Assembly (NCBI GenBank): GCA_963821275.1 | Contig: CAWGDF010000001.1 | Span: forward strand, 558,001 to 622,000 | DNA: 64,000 nucleotides | Direction of reading: 5' to 3' | Source of the DNA: JACVRW01 sp963821275 | Lineage (GTDB): Bacteria; Actinomycetota; Thermoleophilia; Solirubrobacterales; Thermoleophilaceae | Part shown: in pieces, positions 1 through 7,356 of the stretch | Layout: every line of letters begins with the position of its first letter | How positions within the stretch are numbered: position 1 is the stretch's first letter | Program-made: the position numbers and the translations under genes | Notes under the pieces: model-generated | Told to the model about the DNA's origin: nothing | Seen by the model: the letters and a program-made list of their open reading frames with translations, nothing else | Database searches by the model: none

Positions 1-212
1 CCTCGTGGGACATCGGCCAGCCCTCGGAGTTCCGGCTGGGAGCAGGCCAGGTGATACCCGGCTGGGACAAGGGCATCGTGGGCATGCGCAAGGGCGGCCG
101 GCGGCAGCTGACGATTCCCCCGGAGCAGGCCTACGGCTCGGAAGGTCGCGCGCCGGACATCGCGCCGAACGAGACGCTGGTGTTCGTCGTCGACCTCCTG
201 TCGGCCCGCTAG
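1..212 (+). CDS. FKBP-type peptidyl-prolyl cis-trans isomerase, C-terminal part
   Basis: The reading frame is open from base 3 and ends in TAG at 210-212, giving the last 69 or so residues; the N-terminus lies outside the window. The fragment contains the FKBP core strands, with the VIPGWDKGI stretch and the pattern GSEGRAPDIAPNETLVF, which line the proline-binding pocket in this family. The enzyme isomerises X-Pro bonds during protein folding. Whether this copy is secreted or cytoplasmic cannot be judged without the N-terminus. Its stop overlaps the stop of the convergent downstream gene in a CTAG. Confidence 0.9.
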   Translation, partial: SWDIGQPSEFRLGAGQVIPGWDKGIVGMRKGGRRQLTIPPEQAYGSEGRAPDIAPNETLVFVVDLLSAR

Positions 213-1531
213 TGCGCGAAGCTCAGGGCGTAGGCGATGAAGGCGACGCACATCAGCGCGATCCCCGCGTAGTCCCAGAGGTTGCGCAGGTCCGGCGGCC
301 GGGCCAGCAGCGCGAGGGCCAGCAGCGCGAAGGGATCGAAGTACTTCTGGTAGACGAGGCGCACGGGCAGAGTCGACAGCAGGAACGCCGCCAGGTAGAC
401 CGCCGCCAGCGACTCGAGCCCCGCCCGCCGGACCAGGAGCAGGACCGCCCCGCAGCCCAGCGGCACGAGCAGCCAGAAGAGCAGCGAGCTGCCGAGCACC
501 ACCGGCACGCGATCGGAGAGCTTCCAGAGGTAGCCGGCGTCTCCGGCCTGGCCGGGGACGATCGCCTGGTAGGCCAGCGGTGACAGGAGCAGGAGGAGCA
601 CCCCGACCGCCACGGCCAGCCCGATCTGCACCCTGAGCGAGGTGCGCCAGAGCCGTCCGCGCCGCACCAGTGACGGCCCGAAGACCAGCACGGCGTAGCC
701 GCCGAGGAGCGCCAGCGTGAACACCGCCGTGCGCAGGGTCAGCGCGTCGCGCCCGACACCGGGGCGATCCGTGCAGAGCCCGCAGGAGGCCGGGTCGGCC
801 CCCGGGGGCACCAGCCCTCCCCACTCCACCACCAAGGCGGCCAGCGGCACCAGGGCGATTCCGAGCAGCGCGGCGCCGGCCGCCCGCCGCGCGAGCGGCG
901 CGCGGCTGCGAAGCAGAAACCAGGCCGCCACCAGGGCCAGCCAGAGGAAGGACTGCCGGGTGAGCACCGCGCCCGCAATAGCCATGCAGGCGAGCGCGAA
1001 GGCGGCGAGGGATCCGCTGGAATGAAAGCGCTCGATTCGCTCGAGGGCCAGGAACGCGAACAGGAGCGCCAGGTTGTCCGTGAGCAGCGTGAACGAGGCG
1101 CCGAAGACGTACGGCGACAGCGTGAACACGAGCGTCAGGGCAAACGCCGGCCAGGCGCCCAGCGGCGTGGCGCGGCGCAGGAGGTGAAGAAGCGCGAGCG
1201 CCATCCCGTAGGAGATCGCCACGGACAGCAGCCGCAGCTTCCAGAGCTCGAAGCCGACCAGCTTGCCCCAGCCGGCCATGATCAGGTGGAAGAGAGGCGT
1301 CTGGGCCGACGGGTAGCTGGACAGGTCCAGCCTCTCCGACAGCTGGAGGACGGTGGGCAGCTGATACACGCGCGCGTCGCTGCCGTGGAAGGTGTCGATC
1401 TCCACGGTCAGGCCCTGGAGCACCGCGATCCCGATCAAGAACGGCAGCGCCAGCAGCGCGGCGAACAGCCAGCCCGGGGACTCGCTCCTCAGCGCCCCCG
1501 CGCGAGCGGCGGAGAACACCGCCCCGGTCAC
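209..1531 (-). CDS. GT-C-fold membrane glycosyltransferase-like protein (Alg10-like)
   Basis: Integral membrane protein of 440 residues with about ten hydrophobic segments. The first periplasmic loop after TM1 has an acidic stretch and a Tyr-Pro/Thr-Pro region (DARVYQLP, then SSYPSAQTPLFH) that resembles the luminal loop of polyprenyl-phosphate-sugar-dependent GT-C enzymes of the Alg10 type. The chosen start is GTG at 1531, which overlaps the TGA of the upstream transporter gene as GTGA; the frame runs further upstream, but that part only reads antisense to the transporter. Last gene of an nth-exporter-GT-C operon. The GT-C assignment rests on architecture; donor and acceptor are unknown. Confidence 0.65.
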   Translation of the reverse strand: MTGAVFSAARAGALRSESPGWLFAALLALPFLIGIAVLQGLTVEIDTFHGSDARVYQLPTVLQLSERLDLSSYPSAQTPLFHLIMAGWGKLVGFELWKLRLLSVAISYGMALALLHLLRRATPLGAWPAFALTLVFTLSPYVFGASFTLLTDNLALLFAFLALERIERFHSSGSLAAFALACMAIAGAVLTRQSFLWLALVAAWFLLRSRAPLARRAAGAALLGIALVPLAALVVEWGGLVPPGADPASCGLCTDRPGVGRDALTLRTAVFTLALLGGYAVLVFGPSLVRRGRLWRTSLRVQIGLAVAVGVLLLLLSPLAYQAIVPGQAGDAGYLWKLSDRVPVVLGSSLLFWLLVPLGCGAVLLLVRRAGLESLAAVYLAAFLLSTLPVRLVYQKYFDPFALLALALLARPPDLRNLWDYAGIALMCVAFIAYALSFAH

Positions 1532-2418
1532 CCCTCGGGCAGCGGCCGGGGCGGGCGAAAGCGGGGCACGGCCTCGACGGCCACGATCGCCGCCATGATC
1601 AGGGCCGCGCCGAGCCAGCCGGCGGCCGAGAGGCGGTCGCCCGCCAGCAGCCAGCCGAACAGGCCCGCGAACGCGGGCTCCGAGGCGAGGATCAGGGCGG
1701 TACGGGCCGGCGGGGCATGCTGCTGGGCGAAGCTCTGGACGAAGTAGCCCAGCGCGCTGGCCACCAGCGAAGTGACGATCAGCGCCGACCAGACCGTCCA
1801 CCCTTTCGGCGCCTCCAGCGATCCCGCAGCGGCCGCGACCACGAGGCATACCAGTCCGCATACGCCCAGTTGCACGGCCAGCAGAGCACCCACGTCGTGG
1901 TCGGCCACCCCCCTTGACGTGGCCAGGATGTGAGCCGCAAACGAGACCGCCGCGAGCAGGACAAGGCCGTCCCCGCGCAGGTTCAGCTCGCCGCCCGCGC
2001 CCGAGAGGAGGTAGAGGCCGAGCGCCGCGACGAGCGCGGCGCTCCAGGCCAGCGGGGTCACCCGCTCACCCAGCACAAGCGCGCCGAGCACCGGCGTGAT
2101 CACCACGAACAGCCCCGTGATGAAGCCGGTGTTCGAAGCGCTCGTCTCCTCCAGCCCGAGCGTCTGGAACACGTAGCCGGAAGTCAGGAAGGCCCCCATG
2201 ACGAGACCTGCTCTCCAGCCCGCAGGCGAGAGCCGGCGCAGCTGGCGGCGAAAGACCAGCGCCACGAGCAGGGCCGCGGGCAGGAAGCGATAGGCGAGGA
2301 AGGCCATCGTGGGCAGCAGCGCGATGGCGTCCTGGACCATCACGAAGGTCACGCCCCAGACGGCCGCGATGCCCACCAGCGCGAGCTCCGCGGTGTAGCG
2401 AAGCGCCCGCTCGCTCAT
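1528..2418 (-). CDS. EamA/DMT-superfamily transporter
   Basis: Protein of 296 residues with ten predicted transmembrane helices arranged as two EamA repeats (about residues 10-140 and 155-285), the usual size for this family. Family members mostly export amino acids, nucleobases or other small metabolites; the substrate cannot be read from the sequence. The second repeat contains the typical LILASEPAFAGLFGWLLAG segment. The start ATG overlaps the upstream endonuclease III stop as ATGA, indicating translational coupling. An upstream in-frame extension exists but lies inside nth and is not needed. Confidence 0.85.
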   Translation of the reverse strand: MSERALRYTAELALVGIAAVWGVTFVMVQDAIALLPTMAFLAYRFLPAALLVALVFRRQLRRLSPAGWRAGLVMGAFLTSGYVFQTLGLEETSASNTGFITGLFVVITPVLGALVLGERVTPLAWSAALVAALGLYLLSGAGGELNLRGDGLVLLAAVSFAAHILATSRGVADHDVGALLAVQLGVCGLVCLVVAAAAGSLEAPKGWTVWSALIVTSLVASALGYFVQSFAQQHAPPARTALILASEPAFAGLFGWLLAGDRLSAAGWLGAALIMAAIVAVEAVPRFRPPRPLPEG

Positions 2419-3074
2419 CGGCCGGCCAACCGCCGGCGGCCCTCGGGGCACATCCTCCGCAGCGGGCACTCGCCACAGCGGGGGGCCCGCGCGACGCACG
2501 TGCGGCGCCCATGCCTGATCAGGAGTACGTGCACCTCGTAGGCGTCGTCGGGGTCGACCAGCCGGAGCATCTCGTCGTGCGCGGCGTCGACCGAGGCACG
2601 GGGAGCGAATAGCCCGAGCCGGCTCCCCACCCGGTACACGTGCGTGTCGACAGGCACCTCCGGGCGCCCGAAGGAGAACAGCAGGACGCAGGCCGCGGTC
2701 TTGCGCCCCACGCCCGGAAGCGAGCAGAGGTAGTCGCGCGCCTCCTCGAGGGGCGCGACCTCGAGCCAGCAGAGGTCGTCGCCGTCCAGCGCCCGAAGGA
2801 TCTGCTGGATACGCCCCGCCTTGGTGGGCGCCAGACCACCTGGGCGGAGCGCGTCCTCGAGCTCCGCCACCGGAGCGTCGCGCACCTCGTCCCAGGAGGG
2901 AAAGCGGTCCCGCATCCTCGCGTAGGCGACGTCGCGGTTGCGGTCGTTGGTGTTCTGCGAGAGCACGGTGAGGATCAGCTCGTCGATCGGCCGTCGATGC
3001 GGATGCAGGACGGGGCGGCCGTACTCGCGGCGCAGCCGGTCACGGATCCTGCGGAGCCTGCGGCGGTCGGCCAT
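2415..3074 (-). CDS. nth: Endonuclease III (DNA glycosylase/AP lyase)
   Basis: Base-excision-repair enzyme that removes oxidised pyrimidines and cleaves the abasic site. It has 219 residues, the usual length. The helix-hairpin-helix LPGVGRKTA carries the catalytic Lys at about 125, and the catalytic Asp is in VDTHV at about 143. The C-terminus has the [4Fe-4S] loop Cys193-x6-Cys200-x2-Cys203-x5-Cys209, exactly the family spacing. ATG at 3074 is chosen because the long upstream extension would run through the divergent hydrolase gene. A TACCAT hexamer lies 8 nt upstream with no clear Shine-Dalgarno, so a leaderless transcript is likely. Confidence 0.95.
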   Translation of the reverse strand: MADRRRLRRIRDRLRREYGRPVLHPHRRPIDELILTVLSQNTNDRNRDVAYARMRDRFPSWDEVRDAPVAELEDALRPGGLAPTKAGRIQQILRALDGDDLCWLEVAPLEEARDYLCSLPGVGRKTAACVLLFSFGRPEVPVDTHVYRVGSRLGLFAPRASVDAAHDEMLRLVDPDDAYEVHVLLIRHGRRTCVARAPRCGECPLRRMCPEGRRRLAGR

Positions 3075-3082
3075 GCGGGCGG

Positions 3083-3088
3083 ATGGTA
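3083..3088 (-). promoter_or_regulatory. Putative -10 element (TACCAT) of nth
   Basis: On the minus strand TACCAT matches the actinobacterial -10 consensus TANNNT and ends 8 nt before the nth start codon, the distance expected for leaderless transcription. The plus strand carries TATGAA at 3087-3092, sharing the TA, 6 nt before the divergent hydrolase start; this is a poorer match. No clear -35 was seen. Confidence 0.45.
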
Positions 3089-3098
3089 TGAACCGCGC

Positions 3099-3866
3099 GT
3101 GGACGTGGCCGGGCACGACGCCGAGATCGCAGGACTGCAGGCTCACTGGCTCAGGGCCGGCGACCGCCGAGTGCTGTACGTGCACGGCGTGCCCACAGCG
3201 TCGTTCGACTGGCTGCCCTTCCTGGAGCGCATAGGCGGCGTGGCCCCCGACCTCCCCGGCTTCGGCCGCTCGGCGAAGCCCGCGGAGTTCGACTACTCGA
3301 TCGCCGGGTACGACCGTTGGATGGAGGCGTTCTGCGACCGGGTGGGCCTTGACCGCTTCTCGCTCGTGGTGCACGACTGGGGCGGCGCCGCCCTCGCGCT
3401 GGCCCAGCGTTTCCCGCAGCGGATCGAGCGGCTCGTGCTCTTCACCTGCCTCCCGCTCCTCCCCGGCTTTCGCTGGCACCGGGTGGCCCGGGCGTGGCGC
3501 ACCCCGCTGCTCGGTGAGCTGCTGATGGGCTTCACCACCGGGTGGGCGCTGAAGCGGAAGCTGCCGGCGGCGATCGGGGAGCCGGCCTGGCGCTGCTTCG
3601 ACCACGGCACCCAGCGCGCGATCCTGAAGCTCTACCGCGCCTCTCCGCCCGAGGCGCTGGAGCGCGCGGGCCGTCGGCTGGACTCGCTGCGCTGCCCCGC
3701 CCTGATCCTCTGGCCGACCAAGGACCCTTACGGCGGCGAGGAGTTCGGCCCCCGCTACGCGGAAGCGCTCGGAGGGGATGTGGAGCTCGAGCTCGTGGAC
3801 GCCGGGCACTGGACCTGGCACGAACGGCCCGAGCTGGTCGATCGAGTCGCCGGGTGGCTCGGCTAG
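3099..3866 (+). CDS. Alpha/beta hydrolase, haloalkane dehalogenase/epoxide hydrolase-like
   Basis: Soluble hydrolase of about 255 residues. It shows the oxyanion motif HGVPTASFDW (about 29-38), the nucleophile elbow VVHDWGG with Asp93 in place of Ser, a putative acid in WPTKDPYGG (Asp209) and the catalytic His in DAGHW (His237). An Asp nucleophile places it with haloalkane dehalogenases and epoxide hydrolases rather than esterases; the substrate is unknown. GTG at 3099 is chosen (a second GTG lies at 3105), 24 bp from the divergent nth start. The TAG stop is also the first half of the TAGCCT hexamer of the next gene. Confidence 0.8.
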   Translation: MDVAGHDAEIAGLQAHWLRAGDRRVLYVHGVPTASFDWLPFLERIGGVAPDLPGFGRSAKPAEFDYSIAGYDRWMEAFCDRVGLDRFSLVVHDWGGAALALAQRFPQRIERLVLFTCLPLLPGFRWHRVARAWRTPLLGELLMGFTTGWALKRKLPAAIGEPAWRCFDHGTQRAILKLYRASPPEALERAGRRLDSLRCPALILWPTKDPYGGEEFGPRYAEALGGDVELELVDAGHWTWHERPELVDRVAGWLG

Positions 3867-3869
3867 CCT
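3864..3869 (+). promoter_or_regulatory. Putative -10 element (TAGCCT) of the 3878 gene
   Basis: TAGCCT fits TANNNT and ends 8 nt before the GTG start at 3878. Its first three bases are the stop codon of the upstream hydrolase. No Shine-Dalgarno lies between, so a leaderless start is inferred. Confidence 0.45.
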
Positions 3870-3877
3870 CTCCGGTC

Positions 3878-5602
3878 GTGCTGCGCGCTGTGCGGACCCC
3901 CCTCCCCGCGCCACCCCACGCCCCGGCGACCCGGCCGGAGGAGGCGGCGCCCACACATCGCCGGCCGCCTGCGCCCCGGACGCCGCCGCCGGAGCGCTGG
4001 TACCAGCGGGTGGACTGGTGGAGGGTCGCGCCGGTCCTGATCGCGCTCGTCCTCGCCCTGGCCTACCTGATCTGGCAGCCGCGGACGGTCGACATGGCGG
4101 CGCACGCGTTCCGGGCCGACCTGTTCGGCGAGGAGGGCTTTGCGATCTGGAACGGCCAGTGGTACGGCGGGCATCACACGCTCGCGTACAGCGTGGTCTC
4201 GCCGCCGCTCTCCTGGCTCTTCTCCCCGGCGCTCGTGCTCGCTGCGGCGGCCGTTGCCTCGGCCGCGCTCTTCCCTCCGCTGCTGCGCGGCGCCTTCGGC
4301 GACGAGCGCGCCCGCTGGGGCTCGATCTGGTTCGGCGCGGGCACGGCCACCCTGCTCTTGACGGGCCGGTTGCCCTTCGCGATCGGGGTGGCGCTCGGGC
4401 TGGCGGCTCTGTTGGCCCTGCAGCGGCGCCGGTACGCGCTGGCGATCGTGCTCGCCGTGCTGTGTCCGCTGGGCAGCCCGGTGGCCGGACTGTTCCTCGC
4501 CCTGGCCGGAGCGGCCTTTGCCCTCGCCGCCCGTCGTGAGCGCACGAAGTGGCTCGAGGGCGTGGCCATCGCCGCGGCCGCCTTCATCCCGGCGCTGTTC
4601 CTCGCTTACGCCTTCCCGGAGGACGGCTGGGCGCCGTTTCCGCCCGAGGACTTCATCCCGATCCTGCTCCTCGCGGGCGCCTGCCTCGTGCTCCTGCCCC
4701 GCGAGGAGCGGACCCTGCGCTGGGGAGCGGGGCTGTACGGGCTCGGCGCGATCCTGGCGCTGCTGATCGAGACCCCGATGGGCGGCAACGCCGCGCGCCT
4801 GGGGGCGCTGTTCGGAGGGCCGGTCGTGCTCTGCGCGATCTGGGGCCGGCCCTGGACCCGCCGCCCGGGAATGCTCGCGTTCCTCGTCGTGGGCTTCACG
4901 GCACTGGCTGTGTGGCAGTGGGCGGCCGCCGTCCGCGACGTTCAGAAGTACGTGAGCGACCCGGCGGCCCGCTCCGACTACTTCGAGCCGCTGCGCCAAT
5001 GGCTCTACACGCTGCGAGACCAGCGCCGGATCGAGATTCCCTTCACGCGCGGCCACTGGGAGGGCTCCGAGATCGCACCCGACACGGCGCTGGCACGGGG
5101 CGGGCTGCGCCAGCTCGACACCGGGCTGCACCCGATCTTCTACCGCGAGGGACTCAACCGCCTGACCTATGCGAGCTGGCTGGCCGACAACGCGGTCCGC
5201 TACGTGGCGTTGCCCTCGGCCCTCCCCGACCGCAGCTCCTATGCGGAGCGAGCCTTGATCGAGGACGGGCTGCCCTATCTACGCCTGCGCTGGAAGTCCG
5301 ACGACTGGCGGGTGTTCGAGGTCCTGCTGCCCACGCCGCTCGTCATCCCGCAGGGGAACGCCAACTTCGTGCTCGAGCAGTTCGAGAACGACGAGCTGCT
5401 GTTGGACGTCAAGCGCCCCGGCGAGGCGATCGTCAAGGTGCGCTGGACCCCCTACTGGTTCGCCAAGGGGGCCTGCGTCGAACCCGACGGGGCCTGGACG
5501 AGGGTGATCGCCGAGCGCAAGGGCTTCGTGCGCCTCTCCACCCGCTTCGCGCCCGAACGCCTCTTCTCCCGCGGCCGTCGCTGCGACGACGCGGCCAGCT
5601 AG
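3878..5602 (+). CDS. Large polytopic membrane protein of unknown function
   Basis: Protein of 574 residues: a proline-rich cytoplasmic N-terminus (about 1-45), about ten hydrophobic helices between residues 47 and 350, then a soluble, presumably extracytoplasmic C-terminal domain of about 220 residues rich in Trp and Tyr. One TM followed by a loop with IWNGQWYGGHHT and then many TMs resembles GT-C glycosyltransferases or polymer-assembly membrane proteins, but I see no diagnostic DD/DE motif and do not assign a function. GTG at 3878 is chosen because the extension upstream reads through the hydrolase gene in another frame. Confidence 0.7.
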   Translation: MLRAVRTPLPAPPHAPATRPEEAAPTHRRPPAPRTPPPERWYQRVDWWRVAPVLIALVLALAYLIWQPRTVDMAAHAFRADLFGEEGFAIWNGQWYGGHHTLAYSVVSPPLSWLFSPALVLAAAAVASAALFPPLLRGAFGDERARWGSIWFGAGTATLLLTGRLPFAIGVALGLAALLALQRRRYALAIVLAVLCPLGSPVAGLFLALAGAAFALAARRERTKWLEGVAIAAAAFIPALFLAYAFPEDGWAPFPPEDFIPILLLAGACLVLLPREERTLRWGAGLYGLGAILALLIETPMGGNAARLGALFGGPVVLCAIWGRPWTRRPGMLAFLVVGFTALAVWQWAAAVRDVQKYVSDPAARSDYFEPLRQWLYTLRDQRRIEIPFTRGHWEGSEIAPDTALARGGLRQLDTGLHPIFYREGLNRLTYASWLADNAVRYVALPSALPDRSSYAERALIEDGLPYLRLRWKSDDWRVFEVLLPTPLVIPQGNANFVLEQFENDELLLDVKRPGEAIVKVRWTPYWFAKGACVEPDGAWTRVIAERKGFVRLSTRFAPERLFSRGRRCDDAAS

Positions 5603-5692
5603 GCGACTGGTTCCGCGACCTCGCGCACGCGGGTGGCGCCCTGCTTGGCGCGCCGCCTTCGCCGCCTGCGGCGGGGAAACGGGCGGGGTAGG

Positions 5693-5748
5693 GAGGGGGT
5701 TCCGCACGAAACGTCCGATAGTTGGACGCAACGTCAGGAACCCCCCTC
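5693..5748. repeat. Nested inverted repeat (structured element)
   Basis: The outer arms GAGGGGGTTCC (5693-5703) and GGAACCCCCCTC (5737-5748) are complementary apart from one extra C. Inside them lies a second hairpin, CGTCC(GATAGTT)GGACG (5712-5728). It sits in the 237-bp gap between the membrane protein and the PAP2 gene. There is no U-tract, so it is not a standard terminator; it could be a structured leader, a small repeat element or a regulatory RNA. Confidence 0.5.
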
Positions 5749-5801
5749 GCCCGGCTCGGTCCCGTGCGCCCCCGCGCACACGCGACCGCGGAATCAATCA
5801 G

Positions 5802-5828
5802 CTAGTGGGCCGCGAGAAGGTCCACTAG
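5802..5828. repeat. Inverted repeat CTAGTGG/CCACTAG
   Basis: Perfect 7-bp arms (5802-5808 and 5822-5828) separated by 13 nt, just upstream of the PAP2 gene. The right arm overlaps the putative -10 hexamer at 5826, so the repeat could be an operator for a dimeric repressor. No repressor is identified nearby. Confidence 0.35.
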
Positions 5829-5831
5829 GCT
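5826..5831 (+). promoter_or_regulatory. Putative -10 element (TAGGCT) of the PI operon
   Basis: TAGGCT matches TANNNT and ends 8 nt before the GTG start of the PAP2 gene. No ribosome-binding site intervenes, so leaderless transcription is inferred. Confidence 0.45.
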
Positions 5832-5839
5832 AGTCAGTC

Positions 5840-6628
5840 GTGCTCCGCCCCCCGCGCTACGACCAGCTGGCGCAGGTCTGGCGCCAGAGCGGCCGCTGGC
5901 TGCCGAACGGTTGGCTCGACGCCCTCCGCCAGCTCGCCCTGGTCGCCGCCGCGTACTACGCCTACCGCCTGGTGCGGGGCTTCGTCGACGGGCAGGCCAG
6001 CCTGGCCTTCGAGAACGCCCGGCTGCTGGTGGACATCGAACGCTCGCTTGGGCTGTTCTTCGAGCCCGGCCTCCAGGCCTGGGCGAAGGGACAGGAGTGG
6101 CTGCTCTTCGGGGCCAACTGGATGTACGTCAACTCCCACTTCGTGGTGACGACGACGTTCCTCGTGTGGCTGTACCTGGCCCGCAACTACGCCTTCTACT
6201 ACGTGCGCAACATGTTCATGGTGGGCATGGCCCTCGCCCTCGCCGGCTACATGGCGTTCCCGACCGCCCCGCCGCGCTACCTGCCGGAGTGGGGGTTCAC
6301 CGACACGGTGGCCAGCTTCGTGGGCCAGTCGGCCGAGGACACCGCCGGCCTGCTCTACAACCCGTTCGCGGCGGTGCCCAGCATGCACGTGGCCTTCGCT
6401 CTCATGATTGCCGTGCCCGCGTTCTTCCTGGTGCGCAACCGCGTGCTCCGGGCGGTATGGGCCGCCTACCCGGCGGTGGTGACCTTCGTGGTCATCGTCA
6501 CCGCCAACCACTACTGGGTGGACGCCGCGCTCGGCGCGCTCGTGGCGGCAGTCTCCGCCTGCGCGGCCAGCGCCGCCTTCGCCCGCGCGCGGCCGGAGGC
6601 CTGGGCCTGGCGGACCGCCGAAGCATGA
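5840..6628 (+). CDS. PAP2-superfamily membrane phosphatase/phosphotransferase (Aur1-like)
   Basis: Membrane protein of 262 residues with about six helices. It carries the PAP2 motifs: FPTAPPRYLP (about 140-149, of the Aur1/inositol-phosphotransferase subtype), VPSMHVAF with catalytic His183, and ANHYWVDA with His224 and Asp228. Family members move phosphate or phospho-alcohols between lipids at the outer membrane face. Its stop overlaps the start of the CDP-alcohol phosphotransferase gene (ATGA), and ino1 follows, so a role in inositol-lipid synthesis is likely, for example dephosphorylating phosphatidylinositol phosphate. That role is inference. The GTG start lacks a Shine-Dalgarno. Confidence 0.8.
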   Translation: MLRPPRYDQLAQVWRQSGRWLPNGWLDALRQLALVAAAYYAYRLVRGFVDGQASLAFENARLLVDIERSLGLFFEPGLQAWAKGQEWLLFGANWMYVNSHFVVTTTFLVWLYLARNYAFYYVRNMFMVGMALALAGYMAFPTAPPRYLPEWGFTDTVASFVGQSAEDTAGLLYNPFAAVPSMHVAFALMIAVPAFFLVRNRVLRAVWAAYPAVVTFVVIVTANHYWVDAALGALVAAVSACAASAAFARARPEAWAWRTAEA

Positions 6629-7284
6629 GCGACGACCTCCGCGAAGACTCCCGCCGGGCCCGCCCGGCCCGCAACGGGCGCGGCGGTCCGATGACCGCCG
6701 CCGAGATCCGCACGGTCGCGCGGGACCGGCTGATCGAGTCGCGCCTGACGCCGAACGCGATCTCCGTCGCCGGCCTGATCGGGAACCTCGTGGCCGTCGT
6801 GCTCATTTTCGAGGAGCTGTTCGTGCTCGCCGGGATCGCCTTCGTCCTGGGCTCGCTGATGGACATGTTCGACGGGCGCTACTCGCGCATGTCCGGCAAG
6901 GGCACGCCGTTCGGCGCGTTCCTGGACTCCACGCTCGACCGGATCGAGGAGGGTGTGGTCCTGGCCGCAGTGGCCGCATGGTTCGCGAAGTCGGGGGATG
7001 ACCTCGCCGTGCTTGCGACGGTGCTCACCGTGGTGGGCTCGTACATGGTCAGCTACACCCGGGCGCGGGCCGAGGCGCTGGGTGTGGAGTGCAAGGTCGG
7101 GATCGCCTCGCGCGCGGTGCGCGTGGTGATCCTCTCCGCCGGGCTGATCTTCGCAAACGAGGAGCTGATCCCCGGGGTCGACCTTCTCGAGCCCGCCATC
7201 TACGCTATGGCGGCGCTCACGATCTTCACGACTTTCCAGCGCGTGTTCCACGTACGGAAGCAGCTGGCGGAGGCGGCGGTGTAA
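6625..7284 (+). CDS. CDP-alcohol phosphatidyltransferase, probable phosphatidylinositol-phosphate synthase
   Basis: Membrane enzyme of 219 residues with about six helices after a basic N-terminus. The family motif appears as D80-x2-D83-G84-x2-S-R88-x8-G97-x3-D101-x3-D105; the usual Ala before Arg is Ser. These Asp residues bind two metals and the CDP-diacylglycerol pyrophosphate. In actinobacteria the homologous enzyme condenses CDP-DAG with inositol 1-phosphate, and the ino1 gene immediately downstream supports that substrate over glycerol phosphate. The start overlaps the PAP2 stop; a shorter start at 6691 is possible. Confidence 0.8.
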   Translation: MSDDLREDSRRARPARNGRGGPMTAAEIRTVARDRLIESRLTPNAISVAGLIGNLVAVVLIFEELFVLAGIAFVLGSLMDMFDGRYSRMSGKGTPFGAFLDSTLDRIEEGVVLAAVAAWFAKSGDDLAVLATVLTVVGSYMVSYTRARAEALGVECKVGIASRAVRVVILSAGLIFANEELIPGVDLLEPAIYAMAALTIFTTFQRVFHVRKQLAEAAV

Positions 7285-7313
7285 CCGTCGGCACCCGCCG
7301 GGTTTCCTAGCAT

Positions 7314-7340
7314 TGGCCCCCGCCGCGGGGCCACCTTTTT
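7314..7340 (+). terminator. Intrinsic terminator or attenuator before ino1
   Basis: A perfect stem TGGCCCC/GGGGCCA (7314-7320 and 7327-7333) with a 6-nt loop is followed by CCTTTTT. It lies between the synthase stop and the ino1 ribosome-binding site (AGGAGGG, about 7345-7351), so it either ends the upstream operon or attenuates read-through into ino1. Confidence 0.6.
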
Positions 7341-7356
7341 GCCTTAGGAGGGCTCT

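Noticed and set aside
1532..1861. N-terminal extension of the GT-C-like protein
   Set aside because: It is an out-of-frame reading of the transporter gene; GTG 1531 overlapping the stop is the real start.
2419..2499. N-terminal extension of the DMT transporter
   Set aside because: It reads inside nth; ATG 2418 overlapping the nth stop as ATGA is the better start and gives the family length.
5640..5700. GC-rich stretch as a possible gene start before the PAP2 gene
   Set aside because: No reading frame with family content; the only structure is the inverted repeat at 5693-5748.
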